A stretch of 51,872 bases of DNA, taken from Betaproteobacteria bacterium (lineage in GTDB: Bacteria > Pseudomonadota > Gammaproteobacteria > Burkholderiales > Rhodocyclaceae). This document shows, piece after piece, positions 1 to 9,275 of this stretch (position 1 is its first letter; each line of letters begins with the position of its first letter). Both the position numbers and the translations under genes were made by a program. The notes under the pieces were generated by a model, which worked only from the letters and a program-made list of their open reading frames with translations, made no database searches and was not told the origin of the DNA. The DNA is taken from contig JACRAR010000019.1 in assembly GCA_016234745.1 (NCBI GenBank), positions 1 to 51,872 on the forward strand, given 5' to 3'.

Positions 1-141
<141 letters not shown>

Positions 142-456
142 TGAAGGGGACTAATCCCTTCTGATCCTCACCTGCATTTTTCAGGCGAATGAAACAATGA
201 GTGGTATTAGCTACCTTTAGTTGCCAACAACTTCCATGAGAAGTTTTTCCTTGGGGAAAGTCTGCTGACGAAGGTGAAGCCGTCAGTTAGAAAATTGGCT
301 CAAATGACTTCATAATGGCGCATCCAGGCAGTGAATAGTATATTCATATTGGGTTTATCACCGTAGTTCAGTGTCAGCTTTCGGGTGTTCAAATTCACAA
401 ACCCTGCACCTGTCGCGATTGGTAGAAGCGATAGAGAACAGCAAAGTTTTTAGAAC
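142..456. other. Intergenic region without a recognisable gene
   Basis: About 315 bases. I see only two short inverted repeats: GAAGGG at 143-148 with CCCTTC at 156-161 just after the reductase stop, and CTGACG at 265-270 with CGTCAG at 281-286. No convincing reading frame, tRNA or strong promoter was found. It lies between genes that converge on it. Confidence 0.5.
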
Positions 457-918
457 TTATAGCCACCGCGGAACCTTTGCCTTGTAGTCAGAGTAGGCGG
501 TCCCAAATTTAGCCAACAGAAATCTCTCTTCAGGGGTAATTTGGAACCGGCCTATGTAGAGGACAAATGCCAGAGGTCCCAGCAACGACCAGGCCGATGA
601 TAGAAACACCGCCCACGCCACAAGTATGAATACCAAGCCAAGGTACATTGGATTCCGAGTCACTTTGTAGATGCCGTAATTGACGAAAGCAGACGTATTG
701 TGTGGCCTCATCGGATGGATAGTCGTCCTCACACGACGGAAAGCGATGATCCCGGCAAGGTCGAAGGTGCCACCCACTACGGCGATTGCTATTGCTACCG
801 CGATGCGGATCGGTGCTGGCAATTCAATCAAAGGGGTAACCAAGGAAATTCCCCACATCGCAAATCCGATCAAAGTCGCCACCACGGGCGGTGGAATTTT
901 CAGCTCAAGAAATTGCAT
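457..918 (-). CDS. Isoprenylcysteine carboxyl methyltransferase (ICMT)-family integral membrane protein
   Basis: A 153-residue protein with hydrophobic segments at about 10-30, 35-58 and a long pair around 92-125. The motif RNPMYLG (about 88-94) and the ending ITPEERFLLAKFGTAYSDY are the signature of the ICMT/phospholipid-methyltransferase superfamily, whose members use S-adenosylmethionine at the membrane. The substrate of these short bacterial homologues is generally unknown. It starts 6 bases after the stop of the upstream hypothetical gene, so the two are probably co-transcribed. A second, longer relative occurs at 40151. Confidence 0.8.
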   Translation of the reverse strand: MQFLELKIPPPVVATLIGFAMWGISLVTPLIELPAPIRIAVAIAIAVVGGTFDLAGIIAFRRVRTTIHPMRPHNTSAFVNYGIYKVTRNPMYLGLVFILVAWAVFLSSAWSLLGPLAFVLYIGRFQITPEERFLLAKFGTAYSDYKAKVPRWL

Positions 919-923
919 CTGGC

Positions 924-1286
924 TTAAGGGAGCAGCGGCCCATTGAACTCGCGGAGCCTGGCTTCGACAAAAGCGACAATGTCGGCGGGCACTTCAGAGG
1001 ACATGGCAAGAAACAGATCGAGAACCCGGTCACGCTTGAACGGCCCATCGGCATAAAGAAACGGCGTGTCATTTACGCCCGCCATGGGTTCCCCGTCATC
1101 GACGACGTAATGAGAAAAGCCTCGTTCCTTGTCCCAGGAAAAAGAATGCTCGTCTCTATGCTTGTCGTAGGCCAACTGGAAACCGCAAATGGCACCGTCT
1201 GCTTCCTCCCAGACCACAAGATCAATGTCATGGCAAAAGAACCAGCGGCGTTTTGCTTCGCCTCTAACCTGCTGGACATTCTGCAT
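924..1286 (-). CDS. Conserved hypothetical protein, about 120 residues
   Basis: The body begins VRGEAKRRWFFCHDIDLVVW and continues with FQLAYDKHRDEHSFSW and a C-terminal VPADIVAFVEARL helix. From memory, proteins of this pattern are widespread single-domain hypotheticals in betaproteobacteria. No catalytic motif is visible. I chose the ATG at 1286 because CAGGGAA precedes it closely and similarity seems to start there; an in-frame ATG at 1337 would add 17 residues. No signal peptide or membrane segment. Likely first gene of a transcript with the methyltransferase-like gene at 457. Confidence 0.65.
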   Translation of the reverse strand: MQNVQQVRGEAKRRWFFCHDIDLVVWEEADGAICGFQLAYDKHRDEHSFSWDKERGFSHYVVDDGEPMAGVNDTPFLYADGPFKRDRVLDLFLAMSSEVPADIVAFVEARLREFNGPLLP

Positions 1287-1459
1287 TTCCCTGAGCATCG
1301 GGTCAGCAGAAGGCCATGGCGAGAACCGCCGGGTCATCCAGTATGGTCAGCATGAAATACGCTGCAACTCTGTAAATCATTGGCAGTGTGGTTTCCATGA
1401 GCTGATGAAACATTTTCGGCAACGACCTCAATGGATTGTCCAGTCGAACTGGGGCAGTG

Positions 1460-1828
1460 CTACCCCATGTAAAAGACATCCAGCTTGTTTCCATCCAGAT
1501 CGCGGAAGTAGCCCGCATAGAAACCTTCGCCGCGGGGGCCGGCCGGACCCTCGTCCTTGCCACCGAGTTCGAGGGCCTTCTTATAGACACGGTCGACCAT
1601 CTCCCGCGAATCCACGACAAGTGCAACCATGACGCCATTGCCGACCGTTGCAGGGTTGCCATCGAACGGCTTCAGGATGCCCAGGCTGGGCTTGTCCAGC
1701 GCAACGCCCCAAACAATTCCGCGCTCAAACTCCATCGTGCGCTTGGCGCCGACCTCCGCCAACAAGGCATCGTAAAAAACTGCCGCGCGGGGCAGGTCGT
1801 TTGTTCCAAGGGTGACATAACCGATCAT
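1460..1828 (-). CDS. VOC-family (glyoxalase/bleomycin-resistance fold) protein
   Basis: A 122-residue single-domain protein. It starts MIGYVTLGTNDLPRAAVFYDALL, the first beta-alpha unit of the vicinal oxygen chelate fold, and ends GEGFYAGYFRDLDGNKLDVF, the second metal-ligand strand (Asp-Leu-Asp-Gly-Asn-Lys). These proteins act as lyases, dioxygenases or binding proteins in the cytoplasm; the substrate here cannot be predicted. GGAG lies 7 bases before the ATG. Length is normal for the family. Confidence 0.85.
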   Translation of the reverse strand: MIGYVTLGTNDLPRAAVFYDALLAEVGAKRTMEFERGIVWGVALDKPSLGILKPFDGNPATVGNGVMVALVVDSREMVDRVYKKALELGGKDEGPAGPRGEGFYAGYFRDLDGNKLDVFYMG

Positions 1829-1979
1829 GGGGTTCTCCGTTCGTATTGAGGCTTCATTCTAAGACCAACATGGATTGATCAACCTACAAGTTCGTAATGG
1901 CGTTTCTATTCAGGATATTCAGCGCATCAAGAATTTATTTACCACAATCAAATTCCATTCACCCAACAAGGAGTTTGGA

Positions 1980-2142
1980 ATGGAACGCGATCTCAATACA
2001 AACGCTGGTCATTCTGCCTGGAACAAAGGCAAGCTCGTAGGCCAGAAGCCGCCCCTGAAGCTGAAGGAAATCTGGGCCATCCGCATCCGCCTGCAGTTGA
2101 CCAAGCGTGTTCGCGACTTGGCGATGTTCAATCTGACTGTTT
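1980..2142 (+). pseudogene. N-terminal fragment of a tyrosine recombinase/integrase
   Basis: The segment reads NAGHSAWNKGKLVGQ followed by PLKLKEIWAIRIRLQ and RVRDLAMFNLTV, which I recognise as the conserved start of a common proteobacterial phage-type integrase. After MFNLTV, where the family continues with a DSKLR-type segment, the similarity stops and the frame runs into unrelated sequence until a stop at 2208. The catalytic Arg-His-Arg-Tyr part is absent, so this is a dead remnant. It lies about 350 bases from the 3' end of the initiator tRNA, a typical neighbourhood for integrative-element debris. Confidence 0.6.
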
Positions 2143-2171
2143 TGATTTTTGGATTTCTTCCCCAAAAAAGA

Positions 2172-2355
2172 CCGAAGGTCAGGTTTACCGCTTCTACTGA
2201 AGGACCTTAAGGGGTTGGAACCGAAGGTCGTAAAAAGAACCGAAGGTCAGACATCAAGATGTCGTTGCATCTGATGACATTTAGATATTTCTAGAAATTT
2301 CTGGATTTTTCAAACGAGGCGTATCGACGACGATTTGGGCCAAAGCCCGAAGGTC
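2172..2355 (+). repeat. Four copies of CCGAAGGTC in a degenerate region
   Basis: The 9-mer CCGAAGGTC occurs at 2172-2180, 2221-2229, 2240-2248 and 2347-2355. Each copy after the first has extra flanking identity (AACCGAAGGTC twice). The same 9-mer, in the opposite orientation, is part of the anticodon arm of the tRNA at 2491-2567. No coding frame spans the region. The copies may be coincidental or traces of recombination with the tRNA. Confidence 0.5.
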
Positions 2356-2443
2356 AAAATCGCAATTCTGGAAGAAAACCTGGTGATGGGATGGGCCAAA
2401 AATGGGCCAAAAGCGGGCCAGCGGAAAATTCTAATTCCAAATG

Positions 2444-2479
2444 CATAAAGCCAACCACCGCTAAGTGATTGGCTTTATG
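2444..2479 (+). terminator. Hairpin with T-run between integrase remnant and tRNA
   Basis: CATAAAGCCAA at 2444-2454 pairs perfectly with TTGGCTTTATG at 2469-2479 around a 14-base loop, and GGACTTTTTT follows on the plus strand. This fits a Rho-independent terminator for plus-strand transcription from the remnant. It could also mark the end of the minus-strand tRNA transcript, but that side lacks a good U-run. Confidence 0.55.
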
Positions 2480-2490
2480 GACTTTTTTGT

Positions 2491-2567
2491 TGGTTGCGGG
2501 GGCAAGATTTGAACTTGCGACCTTCGGGTTATGAGCCCGACGAGCTGCCAGACTGCTCCACCCCGCG
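2491..2567 (-). tRNA. Initiator tRNA-fMet (CAU)
   Basis: Read on the minus strand, 77 bases fold into a full cloverleaf with encoded CCA. The anticodon loop is CTCATAA (anticodon CAU) on a stem of three G-C pairs (GGG/CCC), and base 1 is C facing A72 (5' CGCGGGG against CCCCGCA). The C1-A72 mismatch and the three G-C pairs are the hallmarks of the initiator tRNA rather than elongator tRNA-Met. The T-arm is GTTCAAATC. It charges methionine for translation start. Confidence 0.97.
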
Positions 2568-2578
2568 TCTAGGCCGCC

Positions 2579-2584
2579 ATTATA
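2579..2584 (-). promoter_or_regulatory. -10 box of the tRNA-fMet promoter
   Basis: On the minus strand the perfect hexamer TATAAT ends 11 bases before the mature tRNA 5' end. The region 16-18 bases further upstream (GGTGAT) is a poor -35 match, so only the -10 element is claimed. Confidence 0.6.
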
Positions 2585-2617
2585 ATATAAAAACCTCCTC
2601 AATCACCATGTTCTGCA

Positions 2618-4855
2618 TCAGGTTCGTACGGATTGCAATATGGCGTTGAAGGTGGCGCTCGGACGCATCACCGCCGTGACCTTCGCCTCATCGGGGAGAT
2701 AGTAGCCGCCGATATCCACAGCCTTGCCTTGCACGACCTTGAACTCCTCGGATATTTTCTGCTCGTTCTCCGCCAGCGCTTTTGCCAGTGGCGCGAAATG
2801 AGCCTTCAATGCCGGATCTTCCGTCTGTTCGGCCAGAGCTTGAGACCAATACAGCGCCAGGTAATATTGGCTGCCGCGGTTATCGAGTTCGCCGGTGCGC
2901 GCTGAAGGCGACTTCCTGTTGTCGAGCAGCTTGCCCGTGGCCTCGTCGAGCGTCTTGGCCAGAATCTTCGCTTTGGTGTTGCCGGTCTTGATGCTGAGGT
3001 CTTCCAGCGACACGCCGAGGGCAAGGAATTCGCCGAGCGAATCCCAGCGCAGGTGGTTCTCTTCAACGAGCTGCTTGACGTGCTTCGGCGCCGAACCGCC
3101 AGCCCCGGTTTCATACATGCCGCCACCGGCCATCAGCGGCACGATCGAGAGCATCTTGGCGCTGGTGCCCAGTTCCATGATGGGGAACAGGTCTGTCAGG
3201 TAGTCGCGCAGGATGTTGCCCGTCACCGAAATGGTATCCAGCCCGCGCACTATTCTTTCCAGCGAGTAGCGCATGGCACGCACCTGCGACATGATCTGGA
3301 TGTCCAGGCCTTTGGTGTCGTGTTCTTTGAGGTAGGTATTGACCTTCTTGATCAGTTCGGCCTCATGCGGACGGTAGGGATCGAGCCAAAAAACGGCCGG
3401 CGTGTTGGAATTCCGGGCGCGGGTCACGGCCAGCTTGACCCAATCGCGGATTGCTGCGTCCTTGACCTGGCACATGCGCCAGATGTCGCCCTGTTCGACG
3501 CCTTCCGCCAGCAGTACCTCGCCGGTGGCGATGTCAGTAATCCGGGTTTCGCCGTCTTCGGGAATTTCGAAGGTATTTTCGTGCGAGCCGTATTCTTCGG
3601 CCTGCTGGGCCATCAGGCCGACATTCGGCACCGAGCCCATGGTCGCCGGGTCGAAGGCGCCGTTGGTTTTGCAAAAGTTGATCATCTCCTGGTAGATGCG
3701 GGCAAAGGTGCTCTCGGGCATGACCGCCTTGACGTCCTTGGGACGTCCGTCGGCGCCCCACATCTTGCCGCCGATGCGGATCATGGCAGGCATCGAGGCG
3801 TCCACGATCACATCGCTGGGCGAGTGGAAGTTGGTGATGCCCTTGGCTGAATCGACCATAGCCAGTTCCGGCCTGTGCTCGTGACAGGAATGCAGATCGC
3901 GGATGATTTCCTCGCGCTGGGCATCGGGGAGCTTGGCGATCTTGTCGTACAGATTGGCCATGCCGTTATTGACATTGACGCCGAGTTCCGCAAACAGTTT
4001 GGCATGCTTTTCGAAGGCATCCTTGTAGAAAACCTTCACGCAATGGCCGAAGACGATCGGGTGCGAAACCTTCATCATGGTCGCCTTGACGTGCAGCGAG
4101 AACATTACGCCGGTCTTGCGCGCGTCTTCCAACTGTTCTTCGTAGAAAGCGCACAAGGCCTTCTTGCTCATGAACATGCTGTCGATGATCTCGCCCTTGA
4201 GCAGCGAAACCTTGGGCCTTAGCACAATGGTCTTGCCGCTCTTGGTGACCAGTTCCAGCTTTACGTCGCGGGCCTTGTCCAGCGTCATGGATTTTTCGTT
4301 GTGGTAGAAATCGCCGTGGCGCATGTGCGCGACGTGGGTCCGCGAAGCCTGGCTCCATTCTCCCATCGAATGCGGGTTCTTGCGCGCATAGCGCTTGACG
4401 GCGGGTGCAGCGCGACGATCGGAGTTGCCTTCGCGCAGGACCGGATTGACGGAACTGCCGATGCACTTGGAGTAGCGGGCGCGAATCGCCTTTTCCTCGT
4501 CGGTCTTCGGTTCTTCCGGAAAGTCAGGAAGCTTGTAGCCTTTCGATTGCAGTTCCTTGACGCACGCGATCAGTTGCGGCTGCGAGGCGCTGATATTCGG
4601 CAGCTTGATGATATTGGTGTCGGGATCCTGGGTCAGCCGCCCCAGTTCGCCCAGATTGTCCGGCACCTTCTGCGCCTCCGTGAGGTAGTCGGGAAATGCG
4701 GCAAGAACCCTGGCAGCGACCGAAATGTCGTTGCCGACAACGTCGACCCCAGCCGGAGCGGCGAACGTCTTGATGATGGGCATAAAGGAATAAGTCGCCA
4801 GAAGCGGCGCCTCGTCAGTCAGCGTGTATATGATTTTCGATTTCTTATTGGCCAT
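2618..4855 (-). CDS. icd: NADP-dependent isocitrate dehydrogenase, monomeric type
   Basis: A 745-residue cytoplasmic enzyme, the usual length for the monomeric IDH family (about 740). It converts isocitrate to 2-oxoglutarate and CO2 with reduction of NADP in the TCA cycle. The N-terminus [19 protein letters not shown], the segment [20 protein letters not shown] and the C-terminal [17 protein letters not shown] are characteristic. The start is the ATG at 4855, preceded by AAAGGAAAAGAA; the frame stays open upstream to 5059 but that part runs through tRNA-Phe and is not coding. The gene sits between two minus-strand tRNA genes. Confidence 0.97.
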   Translation of the reverse strand: MANKKSKIIYTLTDEAPLLATYSFMPIIKTFAAPAGVDVVGNDISVAARVLAAFPDYLTEAQKVPDNLGELGRLTQDPDTNIIKLPNISASQPQLIACVKELQSKGYKLPDFPEEPKTDEEKAIRARYSKCIGSSVNPVLREGNSDRRAAPAVKRYARKNPHSMGEWSQASRTHVAHMRHGDFYHNEKSMTLDKARDVKLELVTKSGKTIVLRPKVSLLKGEIIDSMFMSKKALCAFYEEQLEDARKTGVMFSLHVKATMMKVSHPIVFGHCVKVFYKDAFEKHAKLFAELGVNVNNGMANLYDKIAKLPDAQREEIIRDLHSCHEHRPELAMVDSAKGITNFHSPSDVIVDASMPAMIRIGGKMWGADGRPKDVKAVMPESTFARIYQEMINFCKTNGAFDPATMGSVPNVGLMAQQAEEYGSHENTFEIPEDGETRITDIATGEVLLAEGVEQGDIWRMCQVKDAAIRDWVKLAVTRARNSNTPAVFWLDPYRPHEAELIKKVNTYLKEHDTKGLDIQIMSQVRAMRYSLERIVRGLDTISVTGNILRDYLTDLFPIMELGTSAKMLSIVPLMAGGGMYETGAGGSAPKHVKQLVEENHLRWDSLGEFLALGVSLEDLSIKTGNTKAKILAKTLDEATGKLLDNRKSPSARTGELDNRGSQYYLALYWSQALAEQTEDPALKAHFAPLAKALAENEQKISEEFKVVQGKAVDIGGYYLPDEAKVTAVMRPSATFNAILQSVRT

Positions 4856-4960
4856 TTCTTTTCCTTTGCTATTGAATGATTCGTTCTTGCCGGCTTGATT
4901 TCTTGTCATCCACGGCAGACAGAAACGCAACCCCACGTTCGCGGGATCCCCAAGCACAAA

Positions 4961-4989
4961 TAAAAAACGGCCCTCATCTCTGAGAGCCG
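4961..4989 (-). terminator. Rho-independent terminator after tRNA-Phe
   Basis: On the minus strand a stem CGGCTCTCA/TGAGGGCCG (4981-4989 with 4968-4976, one mismatch, loop GAGA) is followed by six T (4967-4962). It lies 10 bases beyond the tRNA CCA end and separates the tRNA from icd. Confidence 0.85.
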
Positions 4990-4998
4990 CTTGGTTTT

Positions 4999-5074
<76 letters not shown>

Positions 5075-5096
5075 TTTGTTGCGGTTCGAGTGGCGA

Positions 5097-5125
5097 ATTA
5101 TAGCGGCGGGGCCGGACTACGTCAA
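5097..5125 (-). promoter_or_regulatory. Sigma-70 promoter of tRNA-Phe
   Basis: On the minus strand TTGACG (5125-5120), a 17-base spacer and a perfect TATAAT (5102-5097) precede the tRNA 5' end by 22 bases. This is close to the consensus for a strong stable-RNA promoter. Confidence 0.85.
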
Positions 5126-5233
5126 AAAATGCCTTGTTTTTCCATGTTTCCGGGGAGAGCGATCAGGCGCCATTGTCTGCTCATTCGACGTTCTGGCGCC
5201 TTTTTTGGCGGCAAGCAACCGCGCGCATTCTGT

Positions 5234-6706
5234 TCAAAGCCGGTAATCCAGCTGGAGCTTCTGCTGCAGTTTCCTCGCTTGCTTGAACGCTTCCTTCAGC
5301 ACATTGCGATGAAGCTCATTGAGGCCGTCCGGATCGACGCGATTTGCCGATCCGCCGGTCATGCCGTCGCTTTGTTGATGACGCAAGCGGAGCTGTTGAA
5401 TGAAATGGAAGCCCTCGACTATTGCCGCCACATCGTCGCGAGCGAATTCCATTTGTGCGGCAACGGCGCGAAGCCGCTGGACCGTGGAAGTCTCGGCAAT
5501 GCCGTTGGCCAGGGCAAAGATGCGCGCAGCATCGACGAAGGGGCGCGAACCGAATGTCTTGAGATCGAGCGTATGGGGAAATTTCCGGTTCTTGTCAAAA
5601 ACGAAATCGCGGATCACTCCCAGCGGAGGGGAAGCCTGGAGAGCATTCGCCGCCATGAAGCGCAGAAACAGCTGCGCCGAACCGGTTCGCGCCAAGAGCC
5701 AATCGCGCAGCTTATCGGCAAGATAGTCGCTGCCGAAGATCGGCCGGAAGTCGAAAAAGATGGTGGCATTCAGCAAGGCCTGCGGGTTGGCTGCATGCAG
5801 CCAGTTGGAGAACTTGCCCTGCCACTCTTCCAGGGACAGGCAAAGTTCGGGGTTGCCCGCCATGATGTTGCCTTTGCACAGGACAAAGCCGCAGGCATCG
5901 AGCTTGCGATTGACTGCCTGGGCAAACGGGAGGAAGGCCTGCCGCATTGCTTCGGTCTGCGCGGCATCGGCGTTGGGCGCCTCGAAGATAATGCCGTTGT
6001 CCTGATCCGTACTGAAGGTCTGTTCATAACGGCCCTCGGAGCCGAAAGACAGCCAGCACCAGTTCACCTTCGGCAGGGGGAATTCGGCCGAGGTCAGCTC
6101 GATGACGCGCACCGTCAGATGGTCGTTGAGCGTGGAGATCAACTGGATCAGCGCTTCGGCCGTGCTGCCATTGGACAGCATCTGCATGGTCAGGCGACGA
6201 ATCTCATGTGCGGCAAGGACCAGCGCATCCAGATCGCGGGCATTGCGAATCGCGCCGCTGACCGCCTTGACGCCGCCGCGCTGCAGTTCGTATACATCCT
6301 CCTGCGAGACGACGCCGACCAGTCGGTCGGTGGCATCGACGATGATCACATGGTGCACCCCCCGCCGCGCCATCATCAAGGCCGCCTGATATACGGTTGA
6401 GCGCCAATTGAGCATGGCCAGACGGCTGTCGCTCATCACCGCGGCGATCCACTGCTCAAAATCGCAGTCTTTTGCCGCTACCCGGTGCAACAGGTCGCGC
6501 AGCGTGAATATGCCTATCGGTTTGCCGCTTTCCGGCTCAACGATGACTATCGAGCCCACCTTCTCCTCGGACATGGTCTGCAGCGCCTCGCGCAAAGGCG
6601 TCTCGGGCGAGGCCGTCACCGGTTTGCGCCTAACCAGCGCCGCGAGCTGGCTGTGCAGGCTCAGGCTGGAGCCGCTATCTCGATTGGAAGATAATTTTAC
6701 GGTCAT
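5234..6706 (-). CDS. CBS-pair / DUF294 nucleotidyltransferase-like signalling protein
   Basis: A 490-residue cytoplasmic protein. Two CBS motifs occupy about residues 22-150 (KVGSIVIVEPESGKPIGIFTLRDLL and GVHHVIIVDATDRLVGVVSQEDV), a regulatory module that usually binds adenine nucleotides. A DUF294 domain follows (about 175-330) with FGSEGRYEQTFSTDQDN, the GS-x(n)-DxD pattern of nucleotidyltransferases such as GlnD, then the DUF294 C-terminal domain. The cNMP-binding domain often found at the N-terminus is absent. It starts 11 bases after the sensor-exonuclease stop and is the last gene of the symporter-kinase operon. From memory, DUF294 and exonuclease genes also neighbour acetate genes in gammaproteobacteria. 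Confidence 0.85.
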   Translation of the reverse strand: MTVKLSSNRDSGSSLSLHSQLAALVRRKPVTASPETPLREALQTMSEEKVGSIVIVEPESGKPIGIFTLRDLLHRVAAKDCDFEQWIAAVMSDSRLAMLNWRSTVYQAALMMARRGVHHVIIVDATDRLVGVVSQEDVYELQRGGVKAVSGAIRNARDLDALVLAAHEIRRLTMQMLSNGSTAEALIQLISTLNDHLTVRVIELTSAEFPLPKVNWCWLSFGSEGRYEQTFSTDQDNGIIFEAPNADAAQTEAMRQAFLPFAQAVNRKLDACGFVLCKGNIMAGNPELCLSLEEWQGKFSNWLHAANPQALLNATIFFDFRPIFGSDYLADKLRDWLLARTGSAQLFLRFMAANALQASPPLGVIRDFVFDKNRKFPHTLDLKTFGSRPFVDAARIFALANGIAETSTVQRLRAVAAQMEFARDDVAAIVEGFHFIQQLRLRHQQSDGMTGGSANRVDPDGLNELHRNVLKEAFKQARKLQQKLQLDYRL

Positions 6707-6717
6707 CTTGAAGTTGT

Positions 6718-8898
6718 TCAGTATTGAATTCTGGCGTAATAGGTCTTCTGGGCGGCGGCCAGCGCATCGCCCAACGTATGGATGCCCATGCCGTTGAGCA
6801 AGGGAATCATGCGCAAGAAGACCTCTCCGGTGACAATGGCGTCACCCAGGGCGGTATGGCGTCCGATGATGGCAATGCCCAGCCGCTCGGCGATGAGCTC
6901 CAATTTGTGCGAATCCTGGTTCGGATGCACCACTGCGGAAAGCAGCAGTGTATCCAGTACGGGCTGGTTAAAGCGGATTCCGGTCGAGCTTTCCTTGAGC
7001 TGCAGAAAGCGCATGTCGAACGCGGCGTTGTGGGCCACCAGGACGGTGTCCTCGCAGAAACGATGGAAGTCCGGCAGGATTTTTTCCACGCCGGGCTGGC
7101 CATCCACCATGTCCTGGCTGATGCCGTGAATGGCAATCGATTCTGCCGTCATCCGGCGGTGCGGATCGACAAGCTGGTCGAAACTCTCGCTGCGCAACAA
7201 ACGCCCATTGACGATGCGCACGGCGCCAAACTGGATGATCTCATCTCCCTCGGCAGGCCTCAATCCGGTGGTCTCGGTGTCGAAGGCCGTGTATGTCAGT
7301 TCCGTCAACAAGCGCTCGTCCAGCGCATGGTCCTGGTCGCGGCGCTTGAACAAATCGAAATCGTAGTATTCAGGGCGGCTGTCTCCACGGAACTGGGGTA
7401 CGGATTCACTTATTTTCTGATGCGCCGCGATAGGAATCAGCAAGCGAAAATAAGCCTGCTGGGTAGCGCTCTCGCGCTTGAACCAGATCTCCCCGCCATG
7501 ACGATCCATGATGTCATGCAGCGTCAGCGGACTGTTTTCACCGGATAGGTTCATCGGTTCCTGTTCCCAGCCATGCAGGGTTTCCGTGGAAATCGCCACA
7601 CCCATCCAGATCAGGTCGAGGTGTGCCAAACGTCCATTCCGGGTCAAGCGCAAGCGCAGGAAACGGATGCCAAATGTCTCGTGCAGGCGGGAAACGAGAT
7701 AGCTGATCGCCTGGATCAACGAGAAACTATCGACCTTGATCCACAAGTCGTCGTCGACCTCATCCAGCTTGACGGACAGCCCGAACTTGCTCTCGATGCG
7801 TCGTTGCGCTGCCGCGATCAGGTCGGCACCGAGCATTTCCTCCAGCGGCCAGCGTGCCTTGAGCGAATCGGAATGGCTCTCAAGTGTTCTGTTGAGCCGT
7901 TGTCCCATGCTCAACACCTCATCGCCGATGATGCGAAGAAAGCGCTCGCGCTGTTCGGCATCGATGTCGGGGTACTCGATCAGCGTCTCGACTGCGGCAC
8001 GAATATTCGCCAGGGCTGCACGACTTCCTTCGGTCAGGTGCTGGAGCATTTCATCCCGCTTGGTTTCTTTCTCGACACTGCGCGTGACATTGTCGAACAT
8101 CAGCACGTACCCGCTGATCGCTTGCTGGGGAGTCGCCGCGGCCGCTCCCGCTTGGGTGAGCACGGAAAGCACCGGAGCCATTTGCACCCGAATCAACTGA
8201 CCGGCCCGGGTCGCGGTGACAAAATGCGTGGCGGGCTGTCTTTCACCTGCTGCCAGGCGGCTTTGCAGAGCTTCCAGTCCATGCGAAATCAAATTCCTGT
8301 CAAGCACCGTGAAGATCGACCGGCCCAGTCCGAGCAAATTGGCCGCCCCGCCTCCTTTCTCGACAAACGCGCGGAATTGAGCGCGAGCACTGTTGTTGTA
8401 CAGCAGGACACGTCCGTCGAGGTTGCAGACGACGACACTCTGGGTCAATTCGGACATCAATGCGGCAAGACGGTTCTTCTCCTCTTCCACGGTGGCGTTG
8501 GCCAGTTGAATCTGCAGTTCAAGATTGTCGCGCAGCTCATCGCGCCGCTGCGCCAGCTGGTTGATCGCCTGGCCCAGCATCTGCACTTCGGGGGGACCTT
8601 CGGGTTCCACCCGGAAATTGCGATTGGCGCCCAGCATCAACTGGGTCATTTCCGACATTTTCAGCAGCCCTTGCACATACTGGTTGAACAAGCCGCGCAG
8701 GATGGCAAGACCAATGGCCAATCCAAGGCCGGTCATCATGACGCCTATGGGCAAACGGGGCAGCAGCATGTCCGTCAGGACGCGGCGTTCCTCCGCGGGC
8801 ATTTCGGCCATGAGCAATACCGCCGTCGCCAGGAACGGGCCTGTGATTAAACAGAACAGGGTGAGCAGCGCCAGCCAGAAGCGCAAGCGTGCGTTCAT
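6718..8898 (-). CDS. Membrane sensor with degenerate histidine-kinase core fused to a DEDDh 3'-5' exonuclease
   Basis: A 726-residue protein. Two TM segments (about 6-30 and 50-70) are followed by a HAMP/coiled-coil linker, a PAS-like domain (about 140-265) and a kinase-like core (about 275-495). This core has no HELRTP phospho-acceptor motif and its ATP-binding part keeps only SLIQAISYLVSRLHE as an N-box-like helix. Residues 538-726 form a DnaQ/DNA polymerase III epsilon-type exonuclease with FDTETTG (D540, E542), AHNAAFD (D628) and RHTALGDA (H681, D686), so all five DEDDh residues are intact. It overlaps the upstream receiver gene by 4 bases. Its role is probably signalling or nucleotide turnover linked to the upstream symporter-kinase, not replication; that is inference. 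Confidence 0.88.
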   Translation of the reverse strand: MNARLRFWLALLTLFCLITGPFLATAVLLMAEMPAEERRVLTDMLLPRLPIGVMMTGLGLAIGLAILRGLFNQYVQGLLKMSEMTQLMLGANRNFRVEPEGPPEVQMLGQAINQLAQRRDELRDNLELQIQLANATVEEEKNRLAALMSELTQSVVVCNLDGRVLLYNNSARAQFRAFVEKGGGAANLLGLGRSIFTVLDRNLISHGLEALQSRLAAGERQPATHFVTATRAGQLIRVQMAPVLSVLTQAGAAAATPQQAISGYVLMFDNVTRSVEKETKRDEMLQHLTEGSRAALANIRAAVETLIEYPDIDAEQRERFLRIIGDEVLSMGQRLNRTLESHSDSLKARWPLEEMLGADLIAAAQRRIESKFGLSVKLDEVDDDLWIKVDSFSLIQAISYLVSRLHETFGIRFLRLRLTRNGRLAHLDLIWMGVAISTETLHGWEQEPMNLSGENSPLTLHDIMDRHGGEIWFKRESATQQAYFRLLIPIAAHQKISESVPQFRGDSRPEYYDFDLFKRRDQDHALDERLLTELTYTAFDTETTGLRPAEGDEIIQFGAVRIVNGRLLRSESFDQLVDPHRRMTAESIAIHGISQDMVDGQPGVEKILPDFHRFCEDTVLVAHNAAFDMRFLQLKESSTGIRFNQPVLDTLLLSAVVHPNQDSHKLELIAERLGIAIIGRHTALGDAIVTGEVFLRMIPLLNGMGIHTLGDALAAAQKTYYARIQY

Positions 8899-9275
8899 GC
8901 CGCAGCGTCGAGCCCCAATACGGACCTGACCTTGATCACCAGATCCTTGGTCGAGAACGGCTTCGTGACATAGGCGTCGGCACCCAGCGCCATGCCTTTC
9001 TGCACCTCGGTGTCGCGCCCCTTGGCCGTCAGCATGATGAGCTTGATTGCCGTCCAGTCAGGATTGGCGCGGACCTCCTGGCAGACTTCGAAGCCGCTTT
9101 TTTTCGGCATCATGATGTCCAGCAAGACCAGGTCCGGTTCCAATTCGGCGATTTTTCTCAAGGCTTCCTCGCCATCGACAGCCACTGCCACCTGAAACCC
9201 TTCCCGTTTCATCAGGAATTCGAGTGATATGACGATATTCGGCTCGTCATCGACGATCAATATTTTCTTGGTCAT
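8895..9275 (-). CDS. Stand-alone response-regulator receiver protein
   Basis: A 126-residue CheY-like receiver with no output domain. The acidic pocket (DD at 9-10), phospho-acceptor D53 in LLDIMMP, T83 in MLTA and K105 in TKPF are all present. It overlaps the symporter-kinase upstream and the sensor-exonuclease downstream by 4 bases each (ATGA), so the three are translationally coupled. It is the likely phosphorylation target of the kinase at 9272. Lacking a DNA-binding domain, it must act through protein contacts, perhaps with the exonuclease fusion or the DUF294 protein. Confidence 0.95.
   Translation of the reverse strand: MTKKILIVDDEPNIVISLEFLMKREGFQVAVAVDGEEALRKIAELEPDLVLLDIMMPKKSGFEVCQEVRANPDWTAIKLIMLTAKGRDTEVQKGMALGADAYVTKPFSTKDLVIKVRSVLGLDAAA

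Noticed and set aside
2444..2567. att site of an integrative element at tRNA-fMet
   Set aside because: No direct repeat of the tRNA 3' end was found within the window; only inverted 9-mers.
5090..6400. 436-codon frame antisense to the CBS/DUF294 gene
   Set aside because: The minus-strand gene has recognisable CBS and nucleotidyltransferase motifs; the plus frame has none.
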